DNA from: CSSed11-175R1 sp041685735 | GTDB taxonomy: Bacteria; Actinomycetota; Nitriliruptoria; Nitriliruptorales; Nitriliruptoraceae | Length of the DNA: 64,000 nucleotides | Assembly: GCA_041685735.1 (NCBI GenBank) | Contig: JAWLFE010000003.1 | Location: 1 to 64,000 of the forward strand | Reading direction: 5' to 3' | In this document: piece after piece, positions 41,210 through 49,559 of the stretch | Layout: the number at the start of each line of letters is the position of its first letter | How positions within the stretch are numbered: the first letter of the stretch is position 1 | Made by a program: the position numbers and the translations under genes | The notes under the pieces: generated by a model | What the model saw: the letters and a program-made list of their open reading frames with translations, nothing else | Told to the model about the DNA's origin: nothing | Databases searched by the model: none

Positions 41210-41309
41210 CCGCTGGCTCGGTGCGGTCCGTGACCGCTGGCTCGGTGCGGTCCGTGACCGCTGGCTCGGTGCGGTCCGTGACCGCTGGCTCGGTGCGGTC
41301 CGTGACCGC
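41201..41309. repeat. 24-bp minisatellite, about 4.5 copies
   Basis: The unit ggtccgtgaccgctggctcg plus gtgc is repeated perfectly four times (41201..41296), then 13 bases of a fifth. The first copy supplies the ridA stop codon, and the array ends 15 bp before the Nudix start. In the Nudix frame it would read VRDRWLGA. Since the start ATG at 41325 lies after the array, I take it as non-coding spacer. Confidence 0.92.
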
Positions 41310-41324
41310 GCGATCGGCGGCCTG

Positions 41325-42134
41325 ATGGGCGCTGATGTCCCGGCGGTCGACGCGGCCACCATCGTCCTGGTGCGCGACGCGGCGGACGGAGGTGTCGAGG
41401 TCCTGCTGCTCGAACGGCACATCGACTCCGACTTCGCCGGCGGGGCCCTGGTCTTCCCGGGCGGAAAGGTCGATGTCCGGGATCGTGACCTCGAGACGTC
41501 CCGGTGGTCGGTTGGGGACCTCGGAGCCTGGTCAGCGGCGATGGGTGTCACGTCGGATGCGGATGCTCTCGGGCTGCTGGTGGCGGGTGTCCGGGAGACC
41601 TTCGAGGAGGTCGGGCTGCTGTTCGCCCGACGCCCCGACGGATCGTGGGTCACCGCTGACGATCTGGCGAGCGATCCGTTCCGCGAGGCTCGTGCCCACC
41701 TGGTGAGTCGCGAGCGACGCTGGGACTGGCGTCCGTTCCTGGCGGTCCACGAGCTGGTCCTGGACCTGGATGCGCTGGCGATGTGGTCGTGGTGGGTCAC
41801 GCCACGTGGTCAGCACAAGCGGTTCGACACCCGTTTCTTCATCGCGCGGGCGCTGCCCGACCAGATCGCGGTGCACGATGATGTCGAGGCAACCGGGGTG
41901 GCATGGATGCGCCCGGAGGATGCACTGGCCGCCCACCAGCGCGGCGATGCGACCGTCATCTTCCCCACCCGCCGCAACCTCGAAGCGCTTGCGCGGTTCC
42001 CGGACGCAGGGCAGGCGTGGGCGGCGGCGCGAGCGGGGCAGGTCGATGCGCGCCGGATCGAACCCACCATCCTGACGCTCGACGGTCGCGTGATGGTGCA
42101 ACACCCGTTCGAGGACGAGCCGTCGATCGTGTGA
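41325..42134 (+). CDS. NUDT19-like Nudix hydrolase
   Basis: The 269-residue protein has a Nudix box split by an insertion. FPGGKVDVRD is separated by about 40 residues from AGVRETFEEVGLLF, which carries the REx2EExG catalytic core. Such an insertion within the Nudix box is known from the NUDT19/RP2p group, which hydrolyses CoA derivatives. The C-terminal half (DWRPFLAVHELVLDLDALAMWSWWVTPRG, KRFDTRFFIARAL) also fits that group. The ATG at 41325 was chosen because it directly precedes VDAATIVLVRDA. A CoA diphosphatase role is an inference. Confidence 0.88.
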   Translation: MGADVPAVDAATIVLVRDAADGGVEVLLLERHIDSDFAGGALVFPGGKVDVRDRDLETSRWSVGDLGAWSAAMGVTSDADALGLLVAGVRETFEEVGLLFARRPDGSWVTADDLASDPFREARAHLVSRERRWDWRPFLAVHELVLDLDALAMWSWWVTPRGQHKRFDTRFFIARALPDQIAVHDDVEATGVAWMRPEDALAAHQRGDATVIFPTRRNLEALARFPDAGQAWAAARAGQVDARRIEPTILTLDGRVMVQHPFEDEPSIV

Positions 42135-42222
42135 CGTGGCGCCACATCGGTGTCGGCCCCGACGGCAGCCGTGGCGGCGGTGCTCGCACGGTCCGGCGGC
42201 CCGAGCGCACACGCCCACACAC

Positions 42223-42260
42223 ACGTGAACGGCGGTCCGTTGACGGACCGCCGTTCACGT
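42223..42260. terminator. Perfect 17-bp hairpin after the Nudix gene
   Basis: ACGTGAACGGCGGTCCG pairs with CGGACCGCCGTTCACGT around a TTGA loop. It lies about 90 bp past the Nudix stop. No T-tract is present on either side, and it could act in both directions. Confidence 0.65.
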
Positions 42261-42641
42261 CTCCCGCCCGGACGGCTCCCGCTCCGTCTCTGCGACGACT
42301 TCCAGCCTACCCCGTGGACAGTGTCCGATGGAAGGGGGCGCCAGCCGACGGCCGTGCCGGCGCCCAGCTCGAGCGCTCTTCGCACGGTAGGTGCGCCCCG
42401 TCCACGACGCGCCGCGCGGACGATGGGTCCCGCGGCGTGGCCGATGGCGGGCCTGCGGATCCGATCGAAGTTTCCCTGGCCGCGACCCATCCTGACCGCC
42501 TCGTGCCCGCGAATGTCCCACGAGCGGACGAAGGTCCGCACCCACTGGCGGCGGTGTGCTGCGCGTCCTCGGACGGGTTCACCTGCCGGGAGGCGCGACC
42601 TCCGCCAGCACGCCGCCGCTGGTTGCCGCTCTGCGGCATCC

Positions 42642-42679
42642 GCTGAGCCCCGGTTCACCGCACCGAACCGGGGCTCAGC
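42642..42679. terminator. Perfect 15-bp hairpin upstream of the MBL-fold gene
   Basis: GCTGAGCCCCGGTTC pairs with GAACCGGGGCTCAGC around an 8-base loop. It lies 56 bp before the MBL-fold start and upstream of its -10 box. It therefore probably insulates that gene from upstream transcription. Confidence 0.6.
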
Positions 42680-42722
42680 CCTGTTCCGGGGACCGTGCCA
42701 CCCGTTGCCGGGGTCCGACCTC

Positions 42723-42728
42723 TAGGCT
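42723..42728 (+). promoter_or_regulatory. Candidate -10 box (TAGGCT) of a leaderless promoter
   Basis: TAGGCT ends 6 bases before the ATG at 42735, and no ribosome binding site fits between. Transcription would begin on or next to the start codon. Confidence 0.45.
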
Positions 42729-42734
42729 GCCGGG

Positions 42735-43649
42735 ATGAGCACCGGTATCGACCAGCACGGCCCACCCCTCGATCCGCGCGCCTCGTGGGACATGCCGGAC
42801 CTCGGCGAGTTGCCGATCGTGGCATCCCTCGATGACCTCGTGGTCCGGGTCGTGGCCCCCAACCCATCACCGATGACACTCGACGGAACCAACACCTACG
42901 TCATCGGTCCCCCAGACGGTGGCGAGGCGATCATCGTGGACCCCGGCCCACGTTCCGACCAGCATCGGGAACGGGTCCTGGCGACGCTCCGCTCCCGTGA
43001 CGCCGAGCCGACCGCCATCATGGTCACACACCATCATCTGGACCACGCGGAGGCCGCTGCCGAATGGTCGCGGTTCTTCGGGTGTCGGGTCGCTGCGTCG
43101 TCGGAGGAGGTCGCCGGCCAGGGCGGATCGATCATCGGTGACGGCGACCGGCTGCGGGTCGGTGGAACCGATGTCGAGGTGATCGCCACCCCGGGACACA
43201 CCCGCGACCATCTGTCGCTGCGCCTGCCGACCGGTGCCGTGCTGACCGGTGACCACGTCCTCGGTCGGGGTACCTCGGTGGTCGCCCATCCCGATGGTGA
43301 TCTCAGCGCCTACCTGCGGAGCCTGCGCCGTCTGCTGGCGCTCGGACCGGATGCCCTGTTCCCGGGTCACGGGCCGGAGCTCACCGAGGATCCGACCGCC
43401 GTGCTGCTCTACTACCAGCACCACCGGGCCTTCCGGGAAGCGCAGGTCACCGGCCTCCTGGCCGAGGGGCCGGCGACCCCGGCGGCGTTGGTCGCCCGCA
43501 TCTACGCGGAGGTCGACCAGCGCGTGTGGGCCGCCGCAGAGGCGTCCACGCGGGCGACCCTGGCATCGCTCGAGGATGCGGGTGTGGTCCGCTGGGATGC
43601 GTCCGGCCGGGCCGTGCTGGTCGGGCAGGACGCGGGGACGACGCCATGA
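42735..43649 (+). CDS. Metallo-beta-lactamase-fold hydrolase (LACTB2/RNase Z-like)
   Basis: The 304-residue protein has the dinuclear zinc motif THHHLDH (His99, His101, Asp103, His104), ATPGHTRDHLSLRL, LTGDHVLG and PGHGPEL. The C-terminal winged-helix-like segment (LVARIYAEVDQRVWAAAEASTRATLASLEDAGVV) is typical of the LACTB2 group, some of which are nucleases. The equivalent gene lies next to ridA in mycobacteria (Rv3677c). The start appears leaderless. Confidence 0.9.
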   Translation: MSTGIDQHGPPLDPRASWDMPDLGELPIVASLDDLVVRVVAPNPSPMTLDGTNTYVIGPPDGGEAIIVDPGPRSDQHRERVLATLRSRDAEPTAIMVTHHHLDHAEAAAEWSRFFGCRVAASSEEVAGQGGSIIGDGDRLRVGGTDVEVIATPGHTRDHLSLRLPTGAVLTGDHVLGRGTSVVAHPDGDLSAYLRSLRRLLALGPDALFPGHGPELTEDPTAVLLYYQHHRAFREAQVTGLLAEGPATPAALVARIYAEVDQRVWAAAEASTRATLASLEDAGVVRWDASGRAVLVGQDAGTTP

Positions 43650-43792
43650 GGGCGGGTCCGGTCCTATGACCGCGCACGCAACCGGTCCGCGCCGGCACCG
43701 AACTGGGTCTAAAGTCCCAGACGGCTTCGGTCGATGCTCCCACGGAGGGCCCGGTCGAGGGTCCCGAACCGATACGTCCCCGGGGGGCGCCC

Positions 43793-45691
43793 GTGGCTGA
43801 GTTCCTCGACAGCTTCGCGGTCGAACGCGAGAGTCTCGTGTCCGCGCTCGCCCAGGTCGAAGAGGTCTGGTCGCGCTTCCAGGAGCGCCGTGGGTTGGAG
43901 GTGGAGGGCACCGAGCTCTCCGACTCGCTGATCGCCGGTGAGCTCGCACTGGTGCGCCGGGACCTCCAGGCCACCCAGTTCACGGTTGGCATCTTCGGCC
44001 TCATCAAGCGCGGCAAGTCGACGCTGCTCAACGGCCTGATCGGGCGTGAGGTCTCCTCGATGCACGTCACGCCTGAGACGGCGGTACCCGTGTACGTCTC
44101 CTACGGCGACACGCCGGAGGCCACCGTCCACCTCGCTGACGGCAGCACCCGCCACCTCGCCGTGGAGGATGTGGAGCAGTACACCTCGCAGAAGCACAAC
44201 CCGCAGAACCACCTGGGTGTCACCCACGTCGAACAGCAGGTGCCGGTCGGCTTCCTGCGCAACGGCACCCGCCTGATCGATACCCCCGGGCTGGACGACG
44301 CGGAAGCCGATGAGGTCTACACCGAACGTACGTTGCAGGAACTCGACATCGTCGATGCCGGGGTCGTGTTGTTCCTCTCCCCACCGACCGTCGGCGCGAC
44401 CGAGATGAAGTTCCTGGAGGAGGTCGTCGCACGCGACCTGAAGAAGACGTTCCTGGTCTGCAACATGTATCCCCAGCATTTCCATGACACCGAGACGCGC
44501 AATGCCGTGCTCGACTACGTCGGTGGGCGGATCGTCGAGGCGTCGAAGGCCGCCGGCCGCACCGGTGAGGTGCGCATCTACCCGGTCTGCGCACTCGAGG
44601 CATGGCAGGCGCGACAGACCGACGACATCGACCTGTGGAAGCGGTCGGGAGCCGACCGCCTCCTCCGTGAGATCGAGACCTACCTGTCACGTTTCGCCGG
44701 CCAGCAGGTGCTCGAGGAGGCGGCCGAGCGGATCGCCAACGTGGCGGACATGGCCATCTCCGAGGTTCGCGTCCGCCAGCAGCTGCTGGATGATCCAGAA
44801 CAGCTCGACGGGTTCCGCCGCCAACTCGATCGCAACATCGCGGCGCTCGAGCGTCGGTTCGACGATGCGGTGTCGATGTCGCTGACCGAGGTCGCGCCGC
44901 TGCGGATGCGGATCCGCAGTCTGGTCCTCCAACCCTTCACCAAGGCGAAGAAGGAACTCCAAGGGCTCGAGACCCTGGATGAGATCGAGCACTTCAGTAG
45001 TCGGTTCCGTCGCCAACTGGAGGTTGCGGGGGAGATGGCCTCACGCCAGTTCGAGGCCGGGTTCGCCAAGACGGTGACGACCCTGCAGAGCCAGCTCTCG
45101 GAGCAGTTCGAGTCGGTCATGACCGACCTCGCGCCGAACCTGCCGCAGGTGCAACTGTCCGCCAACGCGCTGCTCGTGACGCCCGATCAGCTGCAGTCCA
45201 TCAAGCGGAGTCATCGCAAGTCGCAGTCGAGCAGTGCCGGTGTGGCTGTCGCCAGCGGCATCGCGGGCGGCGGTGCCGCGTTCGTCGCGGCGGGCGCGGT
45301 CCTGGGGCCGATCGGGCTGGTCGCAGGGGCACTCGTGGGGTGGAAGATGACGAGCCTGCTGGCGACGACCCGCAGCGTCAAGCAGATCCGGACCACGATC
45401 ATGGAGCGGCTCGACGAGATCGCCGAAGCGCTCGTCAAGGACGTGGATGGCCAGGTGGCCGCCGCAGTCGACACGGTCCGGTCGGCGGTCGAACGGCGGC
45501 GTCGGGCGTTCGCGCACGACCTCTACCAGCAGTTCGAGTTGGTGCAGTCGATCAGCCAGCAGCCGGACGCGCTCGAGATCTACCGGCGCGATGCCGTGCG
45601 GTTCGAGTCTGCGTTCGAGGCCTGTGCCACGCGGGCCCGACGTGCGGTGGCCCCGAGCGGGGTCGACGTCGCGGCCGGCGTCGGCGCCTGA
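43793..45691 (+). CDS. Bacterial dynamin-like GTPase
   Basis: The 632-residue protein has P-loop GLIKRGKST (about 69-77), a conserved switch threonine in TPETAVPVYVSYGD, G3 DTPGLDD and a G4-like VCNMYP segment. Long helical stalk regions (about 320-480 and 540-620) flank a hydrophobic hairpin (GVAVASGIAGGG...VLGPIGLVAGALVGW, about 480-520) that would insert in the membrane. Family members remodel or protect membranes. A single gene is present rather than the tandem pair seen in many bacteria. The GTG start at 43793 follows a region with a TAAAGT -10-like hexamer at about 43709. G4 lacks the usual NKxD/TKxD lysine. Confidence 0.86.
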   Translation: MAEFLDSFAVERESLVSALAQVEEVWSRFQERRGLEVEGTELSDSLIAGELALVRRDLQATQFTVGIFGLIKRGKSTLLNGLIGREVSSMHVTPETAVPVYVSYGDTPEATVHLADGSTRHLAVEDVEQYTSQKHNPQNHLGVTHVEQQVPVGFLRNGTRLIDTPGLDDAEADEVYTERTLQELDIVDAGVVLFLSPPTVGATEMKFLEEVVARDLKKTFLVCNMYPQHFHDTETRNAVLDYVGGRIVEASKAAGRTGEVRIYPVCALEAWQARQTDDIDLWKRSGADRLLREIETYLSRFAGQQVLEEAAERIANVADMAISEVRVRQQLLDDPEQLDGFRRQLDRNIAALERRFDDAVSMSLTEVAPLRMRIRSLVLQPFTKAKKELQGLETLDEIEHFSSRFRRQLEVAGEMASRQFEAGFAKTVTTLQSQLSEQFESVMTDLAPNLPQVQLSANALLVTPDQLQSIKRSHRKSQSSSAGVAVASGIAGGGAAFVAAGAVLGPIGLVAGALVGWKMTSLLATTRSVKQIRTTIMERLDEIAEALVKDVDGQVAAAVDTVRSAVERRRRAFAHDLYQQFELVQSISQQPDALEIYRRDAVRFESAFEACATRARRAVAPSGVDVAAGVGA

Positions 45692-45758
45692 CCAGGAGCA
45701 CGCGGGCGAACCCGGTGAGCCCCGATCGGCGCTGGTCGCATCCGGTCGGTCGCCCCGG

Positions 45759-46169
45759 TCAGGTCGTTGGGCGACGGGTCCGCTTGATCCCGGCCTGTCG
45801 CAGTGTCGCGGCCGGGACGCCCGCTTCCCGCCAGGCGGTGTAGCTGATGCCCTTACGCTTCGAGTAAGGGGCGGCCGCGTCCACGAATGCCGCCTCCAAC
45901 GCGTCGAGGTCCGGCTGCTCATCCAGTGAGATCAAGCGTTCCTCGAGGTCCAGTCGCTTCTGGATGAGAACGACCCGCTTGGCCGGGTCCGTCTCCTCGT
46001 CGATGGATGCCTGGACATCGGCGATCCGGGCCTCGACGGTGTCACGATCGATGCGGCGTCCGGGCTTGCGTTCACTCTCCAGAGCGGCCAGGTAGTCGCG
46101 CACCGCTTTCCCCTGTTGGCGCCCCTTCGCAAGGGCCTCCTTGTGTTCCTCGGTCATGGGTTTCGCCAT
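45759..46169 (-). CDS. Conserved hypothetical coiled-coil protein
   Basis: The 136-residue protein is highly charged and mostly helical. It opens MAKPMTEEHKEALAKGRQQGKAVRDYL, then an acidic/basic coiled coil (about 40-90), and ends GISYTAWREAGVPAATLRQAGI. The last motif resembles a small helix-turn-helix-like element that I recall from other actinobacterial hypothetical proteins. The function is unknown; the basic ends suggest nucleic-acid binding. The gene is convergent with the dynamin-like gene and divergent from the MFS gene. Confidence 0.78.
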   Translation of the reverse strand: MAKPMTEEHKEALAKGRQQGKAVRDYLAALESERKPGRRIDRDTVEARIADVQASIDEETDPAKRVVLIQKRLDLEERLISLDEQPDLDALEAAFVDAAAPYSKRKGISYTAWREAGVPAATLRQAGIKRTRRPTT

Positions 46170-46370
46170 CGTGTCACCTCGAGTACATCGACCGACTCTT
46201 TCCGGCCTCCGACGTTACCAGGGTGTCCTCCATTACCTGTGGGCTCCCCGATCTGAGCGGCCGCCATAGGCTGGCCGGTCGCACCTGCTTCACGCCGGCA
46301 TTGACGTCGGCTCCGAAGCGATCGGACACGACCGATACCGACCGTGTGCTGGCGTGCAGGAGGGCCCACC

Positions 46371-47540
46371 GTGCCGATCAGTCAGAGCTCCCGTGTGGGA
46401 CTCACGGGACTCCTCGCGTTGGTGGCGACCTACGCACTCGGCCGGCAGGCGTTCGGACTGTTCGTGCCGGCCTTCCGCGACGAGTTCGGTCTGTCCCTGG
46501 ATGTCCTCGGGGTCTACGCCAGTGCCGCACAGGCCGGGTACCTGGTGGCGACGGTGGCCACCGGTGTCCTCACGGCCCGGTTCGGGCCACGCGTTCCGGT
46601 GGTCGCCGGCTGTCTGCTCCTGACCACCGGTGCGGCAACGATCGCGGCGGCAACCGGCCCGGGACAACTCGCCGTCGGGGTCGTCCTCGCCGGGACGAGC
46701 GCCGGTGGTTCGTGGGCGCCGTTCTCCGATGCGATCGCCTACAAGGTCCCGACGCCGGAGACCCGTCGTGCGCTGTCGCTCGTCAATGCCGGGTCACCCG
46801 TCGGCCTGGTGGTAGCCAGTGGCCTCGCGCTGGTCTCCGGGGACGAGTGGCGGACGGTGTGGTGGGTGTTCGCAGCCGTCGGGCTGGTCGCGGCGTCGGC
46901 ATCGTGGTCGGTGTTGGCGCCGGACGGGGTGGGTCGGTCCTCCGGTCACAAACGTCCCCGGCTCAGCTGGTTCCTCAACCCCCGGTCGCTGCGGATGTTG
47001 ACGGTCGCGCTCGGGATATCGATCACGTGTGGTGCCTACTTCGCGTACGCACCGGTCACCGTCCAGGACGCCGGTCTCGCTAGCTGGGTCGGGCCGGCGA
47101 TGTGGGCGACCCTCGGCGTCGCCGGCGCCGGTGTCGGTGCCTTCGGGGGCAGCATCGCCAACCGTCACGGCGTCCGTCGGCCGCTGGCGGTCATGCTGGT
47201 CCTGATCGCCGGGTCGCTGCTGCTCCTGCTGCTGGCGCCCGGGTCGACGGGTGTGGCCATCGGGTCGGCTGGCCTGTTCGGGGTGGGCTTCACGACCGGG
47301 TTCGCGCTGCTGGTGATCTGGAGCCAGCACGTCTACCGGGATCGACCGACCACCGGCTTCACCCTGGCCATCGTGTTCATCGCCGCCGGCTTCATCGTGG
47401 GACCCACGCTGTTCGGCGTCCTGGCCACCCGGTCAGGCGTCAACGTGGCCCTGCTGGTGGCCGCCATGCCTGCACTGCTGGTCGCCCTGATCCCGCCGCG
47501 GCCGGAGAACCGCCTCAAGCCTCTTGCTCCTCGGGCCTGA
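46371..47540 (+). CDS. MFS transporter
   Basis: The 389-residue protein has twelve predicted transmembrane helices. An MFS loop 2-3 pattern is seen as GYLVATVATGVLTARFGPRVPVV, and its repeat as GGSIANRHGVRRPLAVMLV. It resembles the YbfB/CynX-like branch; the substrate cannot be read from sequence. The GTG at 46371 has GGAGGG 6 bases upstream. Its 3' end overlaps the convergent histidine kinase gene by 26 bp. Confidence 0.87.
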   Translation: MPISQSSRVGLTGLLALVATYALGRQAFGLFVPAFRDEFGLSLDVLGVYASAAQAGYLVATVATGVLTARFGPRVPVVAGCLLLTTGAATIAAATGPGQLAVGVVLAGTSAGGSWAPFSDAIAYKVPTPETRRALSLVNAGSPVGLVVASGLALVSGDEWRTVWWVFAAVGLVAASASWSVLAPDGVGRSSGHKRPRLSWFLNPRSLRMLTVALGISITCGAYFAYAPVTVQDAGLASWVGPAMWATLGVAGAGVGAFGGSIANRHGVRRPLAVMLVLIAGSLLLLLLAPGSTGVAIGSAGLFGVGFTTGFALLVIWSQHVYRDRPTTGFTLAIVFIAAGFIVGPTLFGVLATRSGVNVALLVAAMPALLVALIPPRPENRLKPLAPRA

Positions 47541-49314
47541 CGCCCGCGTGGTGTGGCTGAGCGCTGGGCAGCACGACGGTGAAGACCGACCCGCCGCCTG
47601 AGTGTGGCTGCAGAGCGATCTCGCCTCCCATCGCCTCAGCCAACCGCCGGGCGATGAACAGGCCGACCCCCACGCCGGTGGTCTGCATGACCAGGGGATC
47701 CTCCAGTCGCTGGAAGCGCTCGAAGATGCGTTCCTCTTGCCCCACGGGGATGCCGGGGCCACGGTCGGCGACCCGCAGGTTGATCCGGTCGTCCTGCCCG
47801 TCGAGGCCGATGGTCACGGGCGCATCCGGCGGGCTGTAGCGCACCGCGTTGTCGAGCAGTGCGGAGACGACCTGTCTGACCCGGGTGGGGTCGGCCAAGG
47901 CCGATGGTGTCGCGGGGTCCAGGTCCATGGTGATCGAACGATCCTCGAACCGGTCGCGGATGGTGTCGACGACCTGGGTTGCGATCGTCCCGACATCGCA
48001 GGGCCGCAGGGCGACGATGCTGTCCATGTCGCCGCGCTCCAACTGGGTGACCAGCAGCAGGTCCTCGATCAACTCCGCGAGCCGGTCCGTGCGCTCAAGG
48101 ACGCGGTGCAGCGCGTCGGAGCGCTGTCCGTCGGTCAGGCGGTCCCCCCGTTGGAGGAGCAGGTGGACGTACCCGCGGATCGGTGTCAACGGGGTCCGTA
48201 GCTCGTGGGACACCCGTGCGACGAAGTCGCCGCGCGATCGCTCCAGGTTGCGCTCCCGGGACACGTCGCGGACCAGGACGACGTCGCCGATGCACCGTCC
48301 ACGGCCGTCCTGCAACAGGGCATGGTCCTCCTGGACATCCCGGATCTGGCCATCGGCAGCGATCCAGCGGGCATCGACGCGGGAGCGGCGTTCGCGGGCA
48401 CGTTCCATGAGCCACCGGCCACGCACCACGTCGCCCGCCTGACGGCGATCGTCGGTCAGCAGCCGCTCCACCGGCTGACCCACCGCCGTCTGTGCCGGGA
48501 TCCCCGTCAGTCGCTCGAGCGCCGGACTCCAGAGGCGGACGATCGCCTCATCATCGAGGAGCAGGATCCCGTCCGAGGCACCGTGGACGACCTGTTCGAG
48601 TTGGTCGTGCTCCTCACGCAGGGTCGTGACCAGGGCCTCCGCGCGCAACGACGACCTCGCGGCGATCTGGATCGCGAGCAGGGGTGCGAGGAGCAGGACG
48701 ATGAGCACCGGCTGGGTGACCCACAGGTGGGCGGCCACGATCCCGACCGCGACGGTCCCGAACGTCGACGCAAGGCTCAGCTGCAGCTGGTCGCGGAAGG
48801 ATGTGCGCCCTTCCGGACCGGCGATCCGGGTGATCAGGCCGCGGAACGCCAGCGTGTTGACGATGGTGTACGCAACCATCCCTGCGACGACCGGGAGCAG
48901 CGCCCGCCTCCCAACGACCGGTCCGATCGCCGGGATGAGTCCGATGACGATGCTGCCCGCGGCCGCTGAGACGACGACCTGCGAGACGTTGAAGAGGATG
49001 TTCGAGGGTCCGGGGCGCTGTGGCAGGTGAGCCACGACCATCGCGATGGCTGCCCCGAGGACGATGTATGCGGGCGCGACCAGGAGGAAGCCGGCGACGA
49101 TGCCGGCTTCACCGAGTGTGAATGCTGCTCGGGTCCGACCGAAATCGACGGACACGATGACCAGTTCAGCCACCGTGATGACCGCGATCATGCTCAGAGC
49201 GGTCCGGGTCTCGAACGCAGGTTCATCGAACATCACGACGACCACGCCGATCGCGCCAAGGGCGGCGATGGCAAGCCACCCGAGGTAGGTCGCAGTGGAT
49301 CGCTGCGTGGTCAC
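47515..49314 (-). CDS. Membrane sensor histidine kinase with PAS domain
   Basis: The 599-residue kinase has about seven transmembrane helices in residues 10-220 with no named sensor family. A PAS domain (about 235-355: VVHGASDGILLLDDEAIVRLWSPALERLTG), HisKA with His370 in VSHELRTPLTPI, and an HATPase domain (ALLDNAVRYSPP, DRGPGIP, VGVGLFIARRLAEAMGG) follow. It starts at a GTG 72 bp after the stop of a 42-codon gene for a secreted-type peptide on the same strand, so the two may be co-transcribed. No response regulator gene is adjacent. Confidence 0.9.
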   Translation of the reverse strand: MTTQRSTATYLGWLAIAALGAIGVVVVMFDEPAFETRTALSMIAVITVAELVIVSVDFGRTRAAFTLGEAGIVAGFLLVAPAYIVLGAAIAMVVAHLPQRPGPSNILFNVSQVVVSAAAGSIVIGLIPAIGPVVGRRALLPVVAGMVAYTIVNTLAFRGLITRIAGPEGRTSFRDQLQLSLASTFGTVAVGIVAAHLWVTQPVLIVLLLAPLLAIQIAARSSLRAEALVTTLREEHDQLEQVVHGASDGILLLDDEAIVRLWSPALERLTGIPAQTAVGQPVERLLTDDRRQAGDVVRGRWLMERARERRSRVDARWIAADGQIRDVQEDHALLQDGRGRCIGDVVLVRDVSRERNLERSRGDFVARVSHELRTPLTPIRGYVHLLLQRGDRLTDGQRSDALHRVLERTDRLAELIEDLLLVTQLERGDMDSIVALRPCDVGTIATQVVDTIRDRFEDRSITMDLDPATPSALADPTRVRQVVSALLDNAVRYSPPDAPVTIGLDGQDDRINLRVADRGPGIPVGQEERIFERFQRLEDPLVMQTTGVGVGLFIARRLAEAMGGEIALQPHSGGGSVFTVVLPSAQPHHAGVRPEEQEA

Positions 49315-49386
49315 CGGTCCTCGTCGTCGGTCCCGGCTGACTCTAGGGCCGCCCGCGACGAGGTGGTGGATGCGGTCCTTCGCTGA

Positions 49387-49515
49387 TCAGCGGATCCAGA
49401 TCCAACCGGCAACGAACGGCGACGAAGCCATGGCGGGAACGGCGGCAGCCAGCAGCGAGGTGCCGAGCGCGATCAGGGCGGCGATGCGGATCCGGGTGTT
49501 CGTGACGTGCGTCAT
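49387..49515 (-). CDS. Short secreted-type peptide precursor (42 aa) upstream of a histidine kinase
   Basis: An ATG at 49515 has a strong site GAAGGAG 6 bases upstream and opens a 42-codon frame. The peptide has a basic start (MTHVTNTRIRIAAL), a hydrophobic core (IALGTSLLAAAV) and a signal-peptidase-like site PAMA/S. It ends with a 12-residue mature tail, SSPFVAGWIWIR. The kinase gene begins 72 bp downstream on the same strand. I know no family for it. It could be a signalling peptide, a small membrane regulator or an antimicrobial peptide. It is below usual annotation length limits. Confidence 0.65.
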   Translation of the reverse strand: MTHVTNTRIRIAALIALGTSLLAAAVPAMASSPFVAGWIWIR

Positions 49516-49559
49516 GACGGCTCCTTCTTCGTGGGGGCAAGCCGGGGGGGATCGGGTCG

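Larger units (their letters stand above)
42135..42734. other. 600-bp intergenic region bounded by two perfect hairpins
   Basis: No conserved protein is recognisable on either strand. Two perfect hairpins (42223..42260 and 42642..42679) enclose about 380 bp. A TAGGCT hexamer on the minus strand (complement of agccta at 42303..42308) could start a short transcript that would end at the first hairpin. I looked for RNase P RNA and tmRNA signatures and found none. The segment may hold a small RNA or be a decayed gene. Confidence 0.45.

Noticed and set aside
41201..41309. Possible CRISPR array (24-bp repeats)
   Set aside because: Copies are contiguous with no unique spacers and no cas genes are present.
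42261..42641. RNase P RNA or tmRNA in the orphan segment
   Set aside because: The conserved GAGGAAAGTC and ACAGAA-type cores of RNase P RNA and the T-arm/CCA end and tag frame of tmRNA are not seen on either strand.
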